Positions 19,718-32,158 of a stretch of 64,000 nt of DNA are shown here, one piece after another; position 1 is the first letter of the stretch, and the number at the start of each line of letters is the position of its first letter. The notes under the pieces were generated by a model, which saw only the letters and a list, made by a program, of their open reading frames with translations, had not been told where the DNA came from and did not search any database. The position numbers and the translations under genes are program-made. Location of the stretch: contig CM075650.1 of the NCBI GenBank assembly GCA_037953625.1, positions 21,953,501 to 22,017,500 of the forward strand, in the 5' to 3' direction. Source of the stretch: Crotalaria pallida (Eukaryota; Streptophyta; Magnoliopsida; Fabales; Fabaceae).

Positions 19718-20938
19718 GTCCCTATCCTTTTTTTCGTTGGATCAGGTCCCTAAACTCTGGACCATTTTGGATTAAGTCCTTCTGTTAGTTTTAATCTAAC
19801 ACCGTTACCCTGGGAAAATTTTTATGTCATGTGGACCAATAAATTAATGTCACATGGAATTTTTCTTTTAAAATTGAAAAATTACAAAAAATAAATAAAA
19901 TTAAAAAAAATGATTTTTTTTATAACGATTGGAATAAAACGCGTTTGCGACGAGATGCATCATCGTCATGGTCGTGATGTCTCGAGCACTCACCACTGCC
20001 ATCAGGGTAACGATTTGAGAAGTTTTCGCCACCGTCCTCAAGGTCGCGCCTCGATCTGAGTTTTGTGCTTGCTTCGGTTTACAGCGAAAATCACTGTCAC
20101 AGTCACAAGTTCGCTTGATGGTGTGCGGTGGCGCTAGTTATAGCCAAAGCCCCTGCAACCTAGTTGCGGCGACGACCCCGAAGATTCTCTTCGTTCTTCA
20201 TCCTTCGCTTGGTCATCTTCTCTGCAAATCTGATGCGACACCAAAGGAGACCAGTCACGCTTCCTTCACCATGCAGCAACCTCGCAACTTCGAACCCTCA
20301 ACAACCTCAGCGTCGTCTGCTTTCCAGCCTCCGCCCTCTTCTCCGCTTCCTCTGCCTTCTTCTTAGCGGTGCATCATATGTAAAGTCTGGAGGGAGGAAG
20401 AAACGCAACAAGTATATTTGATTGACACAGAAAAATCTCTTTTTTATTACTTTAGAGTTTGATGATAAAGGTTTGGTAGGTGTCTAACTCAGTTTTTATC
20501 ACTTGACACTGTGTGTGTTTTTTTTTTTGTTTTGTTTAGATCTTTATATTCTGAAAAACAATGCCACCCCCTAAGCAAGGTGAAGAAACCATGATGTCAA
20601 GCCCTAACGAGACGATCGAGCACGACGAGGAACGAGAGGAAGATAGGGAAGGTGGTTCACATTCTGGCCTGAAAAATTTTTGTGGCATGGTGGATCTGTT
20701 AATGATGTTTGGTTCAGTTGTACTTCAAATCAGGTAATATTTGGCTTTTTTTTAATTTTATTTATTTTTTGTAATTTTTCAATTTTAAAAGAAAAATTCC
20801 ATGTGGCATTAATTTATTGGTCCACATGGCATAAAAATTTTCCCAGGGTAACGGTCTTAGATTAAAGCTAACAGAAGGACTTAATCCAAAATGGTCCAGA
20901 GTTTAGGGACCTGATCCAACGAAAAAAAGGATAGGGAC
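19718..20938. mobile_element. Long inverted-repeat (foldback) element with gene-like filler
   Basis: Two arms of about 200 bp are inverted copies: 19718-19915 and 20740-20938, each with GTCCCTATCC, TTGGATCAGGTCCC, GGACCATTTTGGATTAAGTC and CATGTGGACCAATAAATTAA blocks (or complements). The centre (19916-20739) is unlike the AT-rich surroundings: GC-richer, with CG-rich codon-like stretches. In it lies an ATG frame at 20561 preceded by a long T-rich tract ending TTTAG and followed by a donor CAG|GTAATA at 20731-20739, as a captured exon would look. No clean target duplication was found. Confidence 0.7.
20561..20733 (+). pseudogene. Captured exon-like frame inside the foldback element
   Basis: Starts MPPPKQGEETMMSSPNE, continues into a very acidic patch (EHDEEREEDREGG), then KNFCGMVDLLMMFG, and is open for 57 codons up to a splice-donor-like CAG|GTAATA. 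It has an acceptor-like T-rich tract ending in TAG at 20540. I do not recognise the protein. It may be a host gene piece carried by the foldback element or a chance frame. Confidence 0.25.
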
Positions 20939-21180
20939 TAAATTCAATTCCTCCCCTAAGTTTAGGGACCTCAAAGTCAAAAAAGCAAAAAAAAAAAAAT
21001 GCAAGTTGGGACACGTGGCAACATCTTATTGGAAGCCACTAACGGAGTTAACTTTGGGTTAACGGGAGGACTAATTCCAAACGACGTTAAAGTTTAGGGA
21101 CCAGATCCAACAAAAAAAAGATTAAGGACTAAATCCAAAACACCCCCTAAGTTTAGGGACCTATCGCTTAAAAAGCCATA
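20939..21180. repeat. Extra end-like copies next to the foldback element
   Basis: The sequence repeats the outer arm theme twice more: CCCCTAAGTTTAGGGACCT at 20953 and again at 21145, with TTTAGGGACCAGATCCAAC near 21090 and AGATTAAGGACTAAATCC near 21118. It looks like a second, related element end abutting the first one. Confidence 0.65.
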
Positions 21181-23209
21181 CTTTATTTTATTTACGACTT
21201 TGGAAGACGAAAATTGTTTTATTTTTTTTCCGCCTTGTTTCAAGCGGAAAAAATCTTCCGACTTGTTTCAGGCAGTAAGGGCCAAAGAGTAATGGGTGGG
21301 ACAAAAAGAAAAAGTCAAAAACAAAATAGAACGTAACAGTGTGATTCTATTTTATTCGCTTTGGTTTCATCATTGGTGGGATCGAAAGAAGACAAAACGC
21401 CATTCAAAGAGAAGAGACAGAGAGAGAGAGAGAGACAGACAGAGAGAGAAAATAGAGAAGAGAGACAGAAGACAGAACGGAGAGAGAAGAGAGACCGCTC
21501 CATCAGACCTCCACCGTTGGCCTCCTCCACCAGACCTCCATGACAGAGAAGAGAGAGCTCTCCACCGTCGGCCTACTTCACCGCTGGCCGCCCAATGCCC
21601 GTCGCCGTCCGCAAGCCATGACAAGGAAGGCGTCGCCGCCCTCATGTGACGACGAGACATCACTCCTTAGGCCTCTTTCTCAAGGTCGGCTTACTCCTAT
21701 GCCTTCTCTTCTTCTTTCCGTGTCTCTTCTCCCCTTTTGAATCTAATATCTTCTCATTTTATTTTTATGATTTTATGAAGGGTTTGTTAATTTGTTCATA
21801 ATTTTATTCCTAATTGATTATCTTCTCAATTCCAATTAGTTTATTAATCTATTGTCATATGACTAACTTGCGCAGAGGATATAATTTTGATATATTCGTA
21901 TGGAATAATGACTGAAATTGTTGTACTTATGTTTATGTGAGCATGTCTGGCATTCCTGGACAATATGTAGTTAAGTACCAAAAACAGGGCTCTACAACAA
22001 TGCTGGCATAAAATAAAATCTGAGTATTATTGGTGTCAAAGTATCCATATAAAGATCTCCTGCAACAATGCTTAGGATAAGAATTAGTTGACATAAACCA
22101 TAAAAGGTGCTTGATATGTCTAACTCACTTATGACTTTCATGATATTTGTTAGAACCATCTTGATGCTTAGCATGAAACTCATTGAGATGCTTCTAGTTT
22201 ACTTGTAATCTAATTAATTGTATTCTAGTTCTCTCTTTAAATGAATGGTTAACACACCCTTTCTTTCTCACTTTAAAGGAGCTATTTTTCAAAATTTGAT
22301 TGGTGTATGAATTGTTTTTTTTTACCTCACAACAACCTCGGAGACCGGCTCATCCGACCATGATTGTCAATTACGATCAATCCAGATCCATAACCCAAGA
22401 CCATGGAAATGAAAAGAAGCCAAAAGTCTGCTTTGATCAAAGCTCGTGTCAGGGTAAAATCCTCGCCCTTTGTGTGGTCGTCTCCTTCTCTTGACCCTCA
22501 CTGCTCCTTCTGCAGCTGCTTGGAGTAGAATGTTTACTACATTAAGTTCATTGATTGTAATACATAGACTAGTAGAATGTTGGTTTAATGGTTGTAAAAG
22601 GGGTATGATGTATAAAACTCATTTTTGGAATGAACGTAATCTCTTATTGACAATCAAAATGTATAACACAAAGTTGGAAACACACTTTGTGAGATGACAT
22701 TTGAACTGGACCTTTTCTAATATTAAGCATTATTCTTTATCTTAATTAATGTACTAGAATTTGTCTTAATGTATTGGATTTGACAGAAACCCACCAAACG
22801 TAATATTTGCTGCATATCTCTTTGCTGTAAATAGTGGAGCCTGTTTTATTGCACATGTTGTAGGAGAGTAGAACCCAACACATGTTTTATAACGTAATAT
22901 ATCCTCCATATCTCTTTTTTCTTTTTTCTTTTTTTAATGTTCAATTTTGCACTGGCTCAAGATATATAAACCCAAATGCACTCACCAAACATAAAATTGA
23001 ATTAGGCCAGTGGTTGAGAAAGGAAATAGGACATTAACTACATCACATAGGAATATCTAATGGCACATTATTGAAAACCTAAGAAAACTTTATACCTGCA
23101 TCTGGAATAAACTTCAAACATTCTTTTTATAAACCAGTAAATTATAAACTAGTAACATTTTTTTTAGAAACTAAAATTGAAACATAATAAATGTCACAAG
23201 TCCTTGAAG
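21181..23209. other. No supported gene; GA-rich tract at 21409-21500
   Basis: A purine-rich (AGAG) microsatellite-like tract at 21409-21500 is followed by a CT/CC-rich part to 21740, like the 5' untranslated region of a retroelement or an old gene. The open frames there are low-complexity. From 21741 on the sequence is ordinary AT-rich DNA with poly-T runs; I see no exon structure. Confidence 0.45.
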
Positions 23210-23219
23210 TTTGAGATAT

Positions 23220-23490
23220 TTTTGCCAAATACCATAATTTTTTTTAATGTTTAAGCCCTCAAACTTATCTCCGGTTTGCTATTTGTCACTGTGCCATATT
23301 TTGGCAAATTTTTGCTATGTTTATGTCATCAAACTTATCTCCGATTTGCTACTCTGTGACGGATTTCGGTCAGTTTTTGCAATGTTTATGCCCTCAAACT
23401 TATCTTTGGTTTGCTATTTGCCCCTGTAATGAATTCCGACCAGTTTTTGAAAATAGCAAAAACTGGTCGGAATTCGTTCACAGGGGCAAT
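23220..23490. repeat. Three near-tandem copies followed by a hairpin
   Basis: A unit built on CTCAAACTTATCTCCGGTTTGCTA recurs at 23257, 23318 and 23385. It runs into an inverted repeat whose arms, at 23424-23447 and 23457-23485, share CCCCTGT, GAATTCCGACC and AGTTTTTG or their complements. The pattern suggests a transposon subterminal region; no family assigned. Confidence 0.65.
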
Positions 23491-23509
23491 TACTAAAATT
23501 TTGAAATAT

Positions 23510-25775
23510 ATATTTAGTCATAACTTACCTTGATACGAGGGCATCTCCTTTTATTTTGACCCTTCTCGTGACAATCACTGCATGTTCGCATTCTTGTTTG
23601 AGATTGACTTTGAGCCACCACTTTTCCAAAAAGAAATCTTGTAGCCACTCTTGGTTTTCCTTTGGCACTAATAATTGTTGGATCACGAATCGTGATATTT
23701 GAATTTTCCAAGCATGTTGTATTAATGGTTGATTCAACTTGATTGCATTATTGTGTCACTCCAATTGACTCTGCCTCCATTATAGAAACTCTCTCGAATC
23801 CTTCTTGCAAAATATATACACCAATTTGGAAGTACTCGCGTCTACTAGTTATCTTTTCGAAGAAATTATTAAATGAAGTTCGAAAACTCGAAATTTCCAT
23901 AGGAGTTAGTGGCTTCCCAACTAAGTCAATATTTGTCTTTATCAAACCACCAAGACACGTAGTACTATAACGAACACCAAGCGTCCACCTAGGCAAAATA
24001 TATATATATTTGAATTGACTTCATAAACAGCTTTTATTTCATGATGTACAAAATGTGTTTGCAAAGTAGCCCCCAATTCTCAAACTTTGCACAACTACAT
24101 TTGAAATCCAGAGTAGACACATTAACACCAACATTGTGTGAGACTACTTTTCCTCTACAAGTAAAATTTACCTCATAAGTGTCTTATGTTTGCAACTCCA
24201 AACATGCTTAAACTCTTCAGCAACAAGTTTAAAAATGTTCCTCGTATAGACTTTTCCTGCGTGAGATTCAACGTCACTTAAATGTTTTAAATCACGACAA
24301 GTTCTCATACTAACTAAGTCCTCACTCTTCCTTTAATCGACGATTAGCCAAAGCCTTGTCATATTGATCAACAAATTCACTTAGTGGTGTGGTACTATGC
24401 ACAAAGCAATCAAAAAAACCATTCATGCTTTTACTTCTTTGACTTGATTTCATCCCTATAACATAAAATAAAATAACAAAATTATAAACCACCTGCATAC
24501 ATCAATATATTATTAAATTTTAACAAAAAGTACATAAAATACATCTAAATTTAAGCACCTACAAAGAATGTGCCTCGCAATTAAGCTTTCACCCAATGTT
24601 GCCTCTTTTCATACATACCTTCCAACCATTTTCAAGCTTTCATCAAATTTCTCTGCTTTTCAGTCAATGCAACATCAAAAGAAGGCTTAAATTTTTCTTT
24701 TAATGTTTCCCACTGTCGTTCTGATTCTTCGATTGATTGCTTTTTTTAGCCCGTCTTGTATAAATTTCACTGAAATCATCGAAAATTGAACGAAAATGTC
24801 GGAAATGTTCGTCCTCATGACGTGATAGATGCCAACTACAATAACGATGGTGAGTATTCGGGAAGACTCTCTTAATTGCATTACTAATCGCATTATCTTG
24901 GTCAGTTATGATTGCACTTGGGGCTTTATACCACATACATCTCAGCCACTGTTTAAATAACCAAACAAATGTTTCTTCTCTTTCATCTGCTAGGAGAGCA
25001 TAACCAAACAAAGTAGACTGCCTATGATGGTTTACACCAGTAAATGGTGCAAACGGAATCGAAAATTTATTGGTCTTATATGTGACATCGAATACTACAA
25101 CATCACAAAATTTTAAGTATGCATTTCTCGCACGACCATCAGCCCAAAATATACTTCGACAAACATTATCCTCGTCAATCTCAAAGCCATAAAAAAATTG
25201 AGAGTCTAATGCTTGTCTCTCTAAAATTTTTTTTTAGAACAATCATACATTCTTTTCCAATATTATTTTTCCTATTAACTTTCAATTGTCCATATACTTG
25301 ATTTGGTGTCACCATAATGGATTCATCACTCATAACATTAACAATACGTGGAATTTGTGCCGGACCAAGTCCACAACCATGAATATTATCTACAAGACTC
25401 TTAACACGGGGGTTCTTATGCGCCTTGTTGTGAGAACGTAGTTGGAATTTTTTTATTGGACTAAGCATGATTGTGTATATTGGAAAATCACTTACTACCC
25501 AATCCCCCTCTTTTGTTCTATCAATATACTTGTGAGCATTACAACCTTCTCTTTGAACTCGACGACGTTTTATTTCAGCATCTCTCTTATGCAGTGTTAT
25601 AAAGCCCTCTTTGTTACACACAAAGTGATACTTTGTGTGGATTTCACTATTTTTATGCTTATAATTTCAATTCTTACGAATGGAGAAACCTTCCTTAAAT
25701 GCAAATCTATTATAAAAATCATAAGCTAGTTTATTAGTAGAAAAACTCATACCGACATGCGGGTCTTCTGACGGA
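23510..25775 (-). pseudogene. FAR1/FHY3-type transposase-derived gene, decayed
   Basis: On the minus strand the parts of a FAR1-related protein appear in order: FAR1 DNA-binding domain (VGMSF..AYDFYNRFA, 25650-25765; then HFVCNKEGF and CNAHKYIDRTKEGDWVVSDF near 25500-25620), HNKAHKNPRVKSLVDN, a MULE transposase core (MFGYALLADEREETFVWLFK and ITDQDNAISNAIKRVFPNTH, 24830-25011), a SWIM-type motif (CSCAKFENWGLLCKHIL near 24065-24115), and a C-terminal zinc-knuckle-like region (CSDCHEKGQNKRRCP near 23540-23590). Frames change repeatedly and stops interrupt the domains (for example after SIRKN near 25670), so it cannot make the full protein. FAR1 proteins are light-signalling factors domesticated from MULE transposases; this could equally be a dead transposon. 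Confidence 0.8.
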
Positions 25776-27199
25776 TTTAAGTTATTTTCAAAATTTGATT
25801 GAACTTGAAATTGCTCTTTTTTGCCCATCCATCCCTTGCATTCAATTGTGGATCATGAACTAAAATAGTAACGATATGAAATGAGAAGCACTATGAAAAG
25901 CTTAAAACAAAAAAAATGAAAACTAGAATGCTTTAATTAAGTGGATAACATGATTTACTGGTGATTACGGGGTTTGAATTGGCGAGACGATGGTGGGTGG
26001 TGCGAGAGACGGTTGCGGTGGTTCGCGGTTGGTCGTCAATTACGGGTGGCGCGAGATGGTGCGAGACCAGCCTTTGACGGTGGACGGTGGTGCGGTGGCG
26101 ACAAGCGGTGATGCGGTGGGGCTATGTGAGGCTGACGTGGTGCGATGGGCAGCGTGCTACATGAGGCTATGCTGATATATATCAGCTCTTCTCTCCTTTC
26201 TCAGCAACGCAATGCTGATGCTTCATTTTTTGTTTTTCTTCTCAGTAATGCTCATGCTTCGCTTTTTTTGTTTTTGTTTTATTTAATTTGTGATTTTTAA
26301 TGATTTGGTTTTTATTTTTACTTTTGCCAAATGTCAAAATTTTAATGATTAAAGGACATAACTTTTCCTCCTTATACAAGGAGGAACCTTTTCCTATAAT
26401 TTAATACTTATAACTGTATATACAGTAAGATAAGGGAAAAGAAAAGAACAAATTGAGCAGTGAGTTTAGCGTAAAGAAATTGAGCAGTAAGATAAGGGAA
26501 TGGAGTTACCGATAAAATTTGGTCTCAAGTGTATCCCATGCAATGCTTTTCTTTGAACTTGACCCCTCTCTCTATATATCATATGAAGAAATTATATACT
26601 CGTTATCTCCTGATAATCTTTTGATTTTTATGTGACTAGTCGAATATTATTATACTAGTTCTAATTGTTGAACTTTAACATGGGAGGAAATGAGATGAAA
26701 GCATAATTAACTTTTCATTTTTTTTTGTTTCATGAAGGAGGGGAGACATGAAGGGCCTTGCTTGGGCTATGATATTGGTTTATGGGTTCAATTAATTTTA
26801 AGAATCGAGAACTTTTGGTTAAAGGAAGACCAATTTATTCCCCTTTTTTAGTTTTTTATGTGTTTAAAACTTTGATACTTAATTTTGTTTGTGTTGATTT
26901 TGCTACATCTTATAGAGGAATTTGATCCGTGAGGCAACTGTCTTTTTGTTGGTGGCAAGGCAAAAGATGTTGCATTGGTGATGAATATATCTTCACACTT
27001 TAGTTGCATTGTCTTTTTAGATGTTAGTTTATGTTAATGTGTTTTGAGATTTTAGTTTTTGTCATTGGTGGCTACTTAAGTTATATGTTAATGTGTTTTG
27101 AGATATCTAACCCTTTGTTTAATGCCAATTATTGTATTCTTTGATTTTAGAATTTGATATGTATTCATTTTATTTGGTTTAATCCCGTTTTTTATAGTT
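25776..27199. other. No supported gene
   Basis: A GC-richer patch at 25985-26180 (repeats of GGTGCG/GGTGG) precedes AT-rich sequence with T runs. I see no exon structure or paired termini. The GC patch could be 5' flank of the FAR1-type element. Confidence 0.45.
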
Positions 27200-27567
27200 T
27201 GCAGCAAGAAATTGGAAAAAAAAAAATAGTGACAAAATAAAAGCATTGCTATTATTCAGTTATAGCAAATAACATGAAAAAAATTTGCGACTAAAATAGC
27301 GACGAAATAAAAGCATCGCTAATTTTTCAGTGGCCACATTTCTGGTGGATTAGCGACTAGACTTAGCTACTGTTATTTTAACCGTTGCGACATAAATTTT
27401 TCGTCACTATTTGCGACTGCTCCTCAACTAGTTGCAAAATGGTTTGTAACCCCACTTTTGCGACGGATTCTTAGCGGTCGCAAATTCCGTCGCAAACATG
27501 TCTTGCAACCGAAAAATTCATTATTTTGCGATCGTTTTTCCGTTGCTAAAACGAGTTTTTTTGCAGT
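27200..27567. mobile_element. CACTA-like subterminal region and terminus
   Basis: Many copies of GCGAC/GTCGC motifs in both orientations (AGCGACGAAATAAAAGCAT, GTTGCGACAT, GCGACGGATT, GGTCGCAAATTCCGTCGC) end in GAGTTTTTTTGCAGTG at 27552-27567. The complement, CACTGCAAAAAAACTC, resembles a CACTA (EnSpm) terminus with subterminal repeats. No opposite end was found, so it is probably one end of a broken element. Confidence 0.5.
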
Positions 27568-27709
27568 GCCTACGTCACATGATATTGCATCTGATGTTGA
27601 TAACTTATATCAATTTTTTAAAAAAAAATTAACCAATTTCTTTCCGTAGTTATTGGTTACTGCTGTATAGTAAAACCCGTAAAACCCCAAAGCATGAAAT
27701 TTAATAAAC

Positions 27710-28086
27710 GAGTAATATGTCAGATTGGTCTCTGACTTTGTAAGTACGGATCAATTTAGTTTATGATATTTTCGAAATTTTAAATTGTTTCCTGAGATAG
27801 GAATATGTCAGTCATTATAGTTCCTGACCATCATTGGTCCTTAACGTGGACTAATGAAATCCAAAACTATGTTGTTTTGGCAAAAAAATAAACAAAAATC
27901 GTTGAGTATTGGTCAAATTAGTTTTTGAGATTGTCAAAACTGGTTAAATTAGTCCTTGATTTTATAGACCATTAACAACATTAACGAACTAATGTGACTC
28001 ACATTATGCTATCTCTGGAATTAATTTGGAATTTTGATAATTTGACTGATACTCACAAAGTCAGGGACCATTCAGACATATTACTC
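27710..28086. mobile_element. Mutator-type MITE with a 10-bp target duplication
   Basis: Ends GAGTAATATGTC and GACATATTACTC are inverted copies, and similarity continues inward (CTGACTTTGT / ACAAAGTCAG). It is flanked by the perfect direct repeat TTTAATAAAC at 27700-27709 and 28087-28096. It is 377 bp and has no coding potential. Confidence 0.88.
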
Positions 28087-28127
28087 TTTAATAAACTATC
28101 ACTATTGTTATGAAAATATCTAGATAA

Positions 28128-28556
28128 TCAAGGCATTCAGTTTGTGTGAATCCTTTAGCAACAAGTCTAGCTTTATGTCTCTCTATTGTACCCTATGACT
28201 TATGCTTAATTTTAAACACCCATTTGCATCCTATTGGTCTCTTTTCAGGAGGTAGTTGTGTAAGAACACAAGTTTTGTTTTTCTCAAAAGCTAGCAGTTT
28301 AAATCCAATTGCCTTTACCTGACAATCATGTAAAAGAGCTTCTTCGTAGTGTTTAGGCTTAGTTATGGATGAAATGGTAAGAGATTAAATGTTTTTGTGA
28401 AAGGGAAAGATTGTTATATGAAAGAGTGTGAGAAAGTGGATACTTTACTATTGATGAAGTCGGTTGTGATTGGGGGGTATTCAAGGGTTGTGATTGGGGT
28501 ATTAATGAAGTGGATACTTTTTGATTGTCGAAGTATTGGCCGATCTCCTTAGTCAT
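28128..28556 (-). pseudogene. Ty1/copia reverse transcriptase fragment
   Basis: Minus-strand translation gives copia pol motifs: YPLSHTLSYNNLSLSQKHLI at the upstream end, then KPKHYEEAL, PIGCKWVFKIKHKS, GTIERHKARLVAKGFTQ and DYL. At least one frame change and an internal stop make it non-coding. It covers only the start of the reverse transcriptase region and is bordered by the MITE at 28086 and the LINE at about 28530. Confidence 0.85.
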
Positions 28557-30288
28557 CTCAGGTCCTATACAAGCTTCTAGCCTTCAGGTTATAAGGAGTT
28601 CTCACCCTTCTTATTTCTGATTGTCAATCTGTATACCTAAAAAACAGGAATATTCTAGATGTTCTGGTCATTTTAAATGAAGTCATTCATAGTGTAAAAG
28701 CTGGTGTTGAAGGGTGTTGTTTGCTAAAGGTCGACTTTGAGAATGCCCATGATACAAAGTCTTGGGGGTTCTTGAAGTATATGATGACAAAATTTGGCTT
28801 CAATGACAAAAGGTAGAGGTGGATTGGCGAATGCTTATCCTCGGTGAGAATATTGGTATTGATTAATGGTGGCCCATCTAAGGAGTTTGCAGTATCAAAG
28901 GGGATTTGTCAAAGAGTCCTGATGGCTCCCTTTCTTTTTCTAATGATTACGGAAGGTTTCAGTGGTTTGATAAAAAAAAAAAGTTGTTCATGAAGGTTTC
29001 CTTGAAGGGCTTAAGGTGGGGCATGATAGGGTGGAAATATCAAATATGCAATATGTAGATGACACGACAACATCTTAGTGTGCAAGGCGTCTACTGGAAA
29101 CATGTGAACTTTGAAGAGTATCATGAGATATTATGAACTTGTTTCAGGGCTGAAAATTAACATGAAGAAAAGCAGTATTAATAGCATTCAAACCGATGAT
29201 TACTTCATGGTTTCTTTAGCAAATTTTTTGAATTGTAAAGCAGGATCCCTACCATTCAACTACCTGGGTATTATTAAGGAGGAAGCCAACACAAAAGAGA
29301 AAGTCAACATGGTCAGAGGTAGTCAATACGGTGAGAATGTAGGCTGAACAAATCGAAGAGCAAGCAAATTTCCCTTGGAGGAAATATTGCCCTCATTAAT
29401 TCAATCCTCAACAGTATTCCTATTTACATGTTATATCTGTATAAAACCCCAAAAGGGATCATTGATTCGTTAATGAAGCTTTAAAGACAGTTCCTTTAGG
29501 GTAGTAAACCGGATAAAAGGGGGGTGGTGTGGCTGGGTTAAGTGGAGTGAGGTGTGCAAATCAAATGAGGCTAGTTAGTGGTTTGGGGATGAGAGATATT
29601 GGTTTGTTCAATAACGTGCTTTTGTAAAATTGGAAGTTGATGATGCTTAATGAATCCAGCTCCATGTGGGTAAAAGTATTAGAGTCTAAGTATGACCAAT
29701 TTCTACCATTCACAACATTTACCCGTGTCTCGAATGTAACCTCTTGGTGGTGTGATGTGGGAAAAATAGGTTCAGGTGCTGACCAGAATGAAGATTGTTT
29801 TTTAAACGCACTAAAACAGCGGGTTGGAGATAGAACGACTACAAAATTCTGGCATGATCACTGGATAAATGAACTACCTCTTAAGGTAAATTTTGTGACA
29901 CCCTTCTCATTTTCCAGTAATTAATATACTAATTATACTATTGTATCGGATAATATATGGACTTGTAAGTATTTAGAAAATGTAGAAATAAAATTTTCCT
30001 TCAAGGCGGGTGCACAATCAAAATATGGAGCTTTTGGAGAGAGTAATTCGTATCATTTAAAACATTGTATTGAATTCGGCGTTTGCTAAAATAAGAAAAT
30101 CTTTTCATAAATCCGGATAGCATCGGTGCTTTCGAAAACGTATTGACATAGTAAAATTAAACGATGCATATCTATTCTTTCTTTCGCGGAACTGATACCA
30201 TTTAAATAACACAACCGAATCCGTTAATTAATCTTTATCAGAGTGAGCGGAAAGGGTAGGACTATGCACAGTTGTAATATGAACATAA

Positions 30289-30291
<3 letters not shown>

Positions 30292-30328
<37 letters not shown>
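30292..30328. repeat. TA microsatellite
   Basis: About 18 uninterrupted TA units inside the solo LTR. The corresponding place in the related LTR at about 194-205 has only a short TATATATA, so the tract expanded in this copy. Confidence 0.9.
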
Positions 30329-30332
<4 letters not shown>

Positions 30333-30634
30333 TCATGTAATACATAGTCTCAGTAGTCATGTCTCCAAGATCCAACAACAAGTCCATAACAGATCTATAT
30401 CAATATAAACCATAGCCCTAGAGCTCTAAAAAGCATATCTACAAAATATACATATCAAAATAAGAACTCTAGAGGTGGTCACATAGATCTGGCAGCAGCA
30501 GTAGTAGTGATAGTAGTAGCAGTCTCCAGGTAGCAAAAGAAAACATCATCATCAACAGCAGCAGCAGCAGAATCTCCTCCACAACATCCCCACATCGGAT
30601 CCCCTGATCCTCATCATATACCATATACACATAC

Positions 30635-31105
30635 CTAGGGATCATCATCCCTCCACTGACTCTCGGTGGAATGAACGACGGGCTTGCCTCTGCTCTCGTC
30701 CTCCACGGGATCCTCCTCGATCTCATCCGATGGAGAGTGTACCCTACCACTGGGTACGGGGTCAGGAGATGGTGTGACCCTAACTGGGCTCCTCGGATCA
30801 GAAGGGGGAGTCTCCTCGCAGACGACTCTCAAAGAAAAAGGGTGTGAGCGGGTAGGTCTAAAACGAAAGCTGTGATAAGAGCGAGCTGGTCGTGTGGGAG
30901 GTGGTCCATGATATGTGTAAAACGGGGGTACGTGCATAGTGTATATGATGGGAATCCTAAATCTACGAGGACGAAATCGAATCAGCGGGTTCGGGTGGTA
31001 GAAGGTAACCTCTACCTCTCCCTCGAACACCGCGCGATGGTTCTCGTAGATCCATGTGCCACTGGGAAGTGGCCGGATCTCGATGCACGCGATGTAACGT
31101 GACAT
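30635..31105 (-). CDS. Hypothetical LTR-borne ORF behind a splice-acceptor-like block
   Basis: An ATG at 31105 opens a 156-codon frame in the sense orientation of the solo LTR. The start lies three bases after the junction of a CCCTTGTAG|GTG acceptor-like block that is conserved in another LTR of the window. The product has a compact N-terminal part (SRYIACIEIRPLPSGTWIYE, then EVEVTFYHPNPLIRF) and a proline/serine/acid-rich tail (SPDPVPSGRVHSPSDEIEED). I do not recognise the family. An LTR-encoded exon is possible but unproven; the length could also be chance in a GC-richer patch. Confidence 0.3.
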   Translation of the reverse strand: MSRYIACIEIRPLPSGTWIYENHRAVFEGEVEVTFYHPNPLIRFRPRRFRIPIIYTMHVPPFYTYHGPPPTRPARSYHSFRFRPTRSHPFSLRVVCEETPPSDPRSPVRVTPSPDPVPSGRVHSPSDEIEEDPVEDESRGKPVVHSTESQWRDDDP

Positions 31106-31834
31106 CACCTACAAGGGCATAGGGGTAAGCATTTCTATACACATAATTAGTAGAGCATAAATGTATGTATAATGTAAAGGTATAAACATGCAACAATAAA
31201 CAACAATCACACTTAGCATTTAGCAGATATAGGATGCAAGTAGGATGCTCATACTTGTTTCATTTATCAATCTTAGTTTAAATGAGTGGCATGATGTATG
31301 AACTTAGCTCTCAAGTCTATCTCCATCATTCTATGTCACTCTCTGACGTCCATCCTTTACTTCGTCCAGCACTCAACCGTGCGTTGTACTCCTAGGTGTA
31401 CAACATTCGTACATTCACCAAGAATGTACACGACAAGCTTGGAATCCATGCCACCCGAGCATATCCCGTCATCCAAACGGTATAACCATATCAGCATCCA
31501 CTAAGCCGACCACGTCATCAACCATAACGTGTCATCAAGCAAGCCGTCAATTGGCACTCCCAGAGGCTCTCCACATGTTACCAAAACATGATAAACGATC
31601 TACCATCCAGACTCCAAAATGAATGCATCATTTTTCGCTTAAAGAAATTGATTGATGTTTTTCTTGTTAATAATACCCGACGTGCCACCCGAGCAGCGTC
31701 TCGTCATTCAAACGAAAATTTATCATATCATCAATCAGGTTCCTTTAAGTCTTAGATCACTTGGATTATTGTCATTTAAGTATTAATCAATGATTCAGAA
31801 TTAAAAATGGTATTTTTAAATATCTGGATAAAAT

Positions 31835-32158
31835 ACTCGAGTGTTCCTCGGAATACTCGAGTGTTCTTCAGTTATTTCCAGATTACTCGAGTGTTCCTCA
31901 GTTACTCGAGTTGTTCATGCCTTTCTGAGGATTTGGGTTTCATATTCATAAAAATACTCGAGTAGTTCATGAGTACTCGAGTGTTCTTCATCAATTCCAG
32001 AACACTCGAGTGACCCCTGCATTACTCGAGTGGTTTACCTTAACATATCCCCATGCATCAGTCGATACTCGAGTTCTGGGCCTGGTACTCGAGTGTTCTA
32101 ACACAAAATACACTGTTTTATCAAATATTTACTCGAGTATCAAGCCAAGTACTCGAGT
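31835..32158. repeat. Twelve ACTCGAG palindromes in six pairs
   Basis: The palindromic core ACTCGAG occurs 12 times, nearly always as two copies separated by about 12-22 bases, with the pairs spaced 40-70 bases apart. Two more copies lie at 33184 and 33205. The nested LTR at 10070-12811 has one pair (10472-10500) joined into a longer palindrome. Confidence 0.85.

Noticed and set aside
21296..21740. Arg/Glu- and Pro-rich frames of up to 117 codons
   Set aside because: They come from an AGAG tract and a CC-rich stretch; no splice structure or conserved motif.
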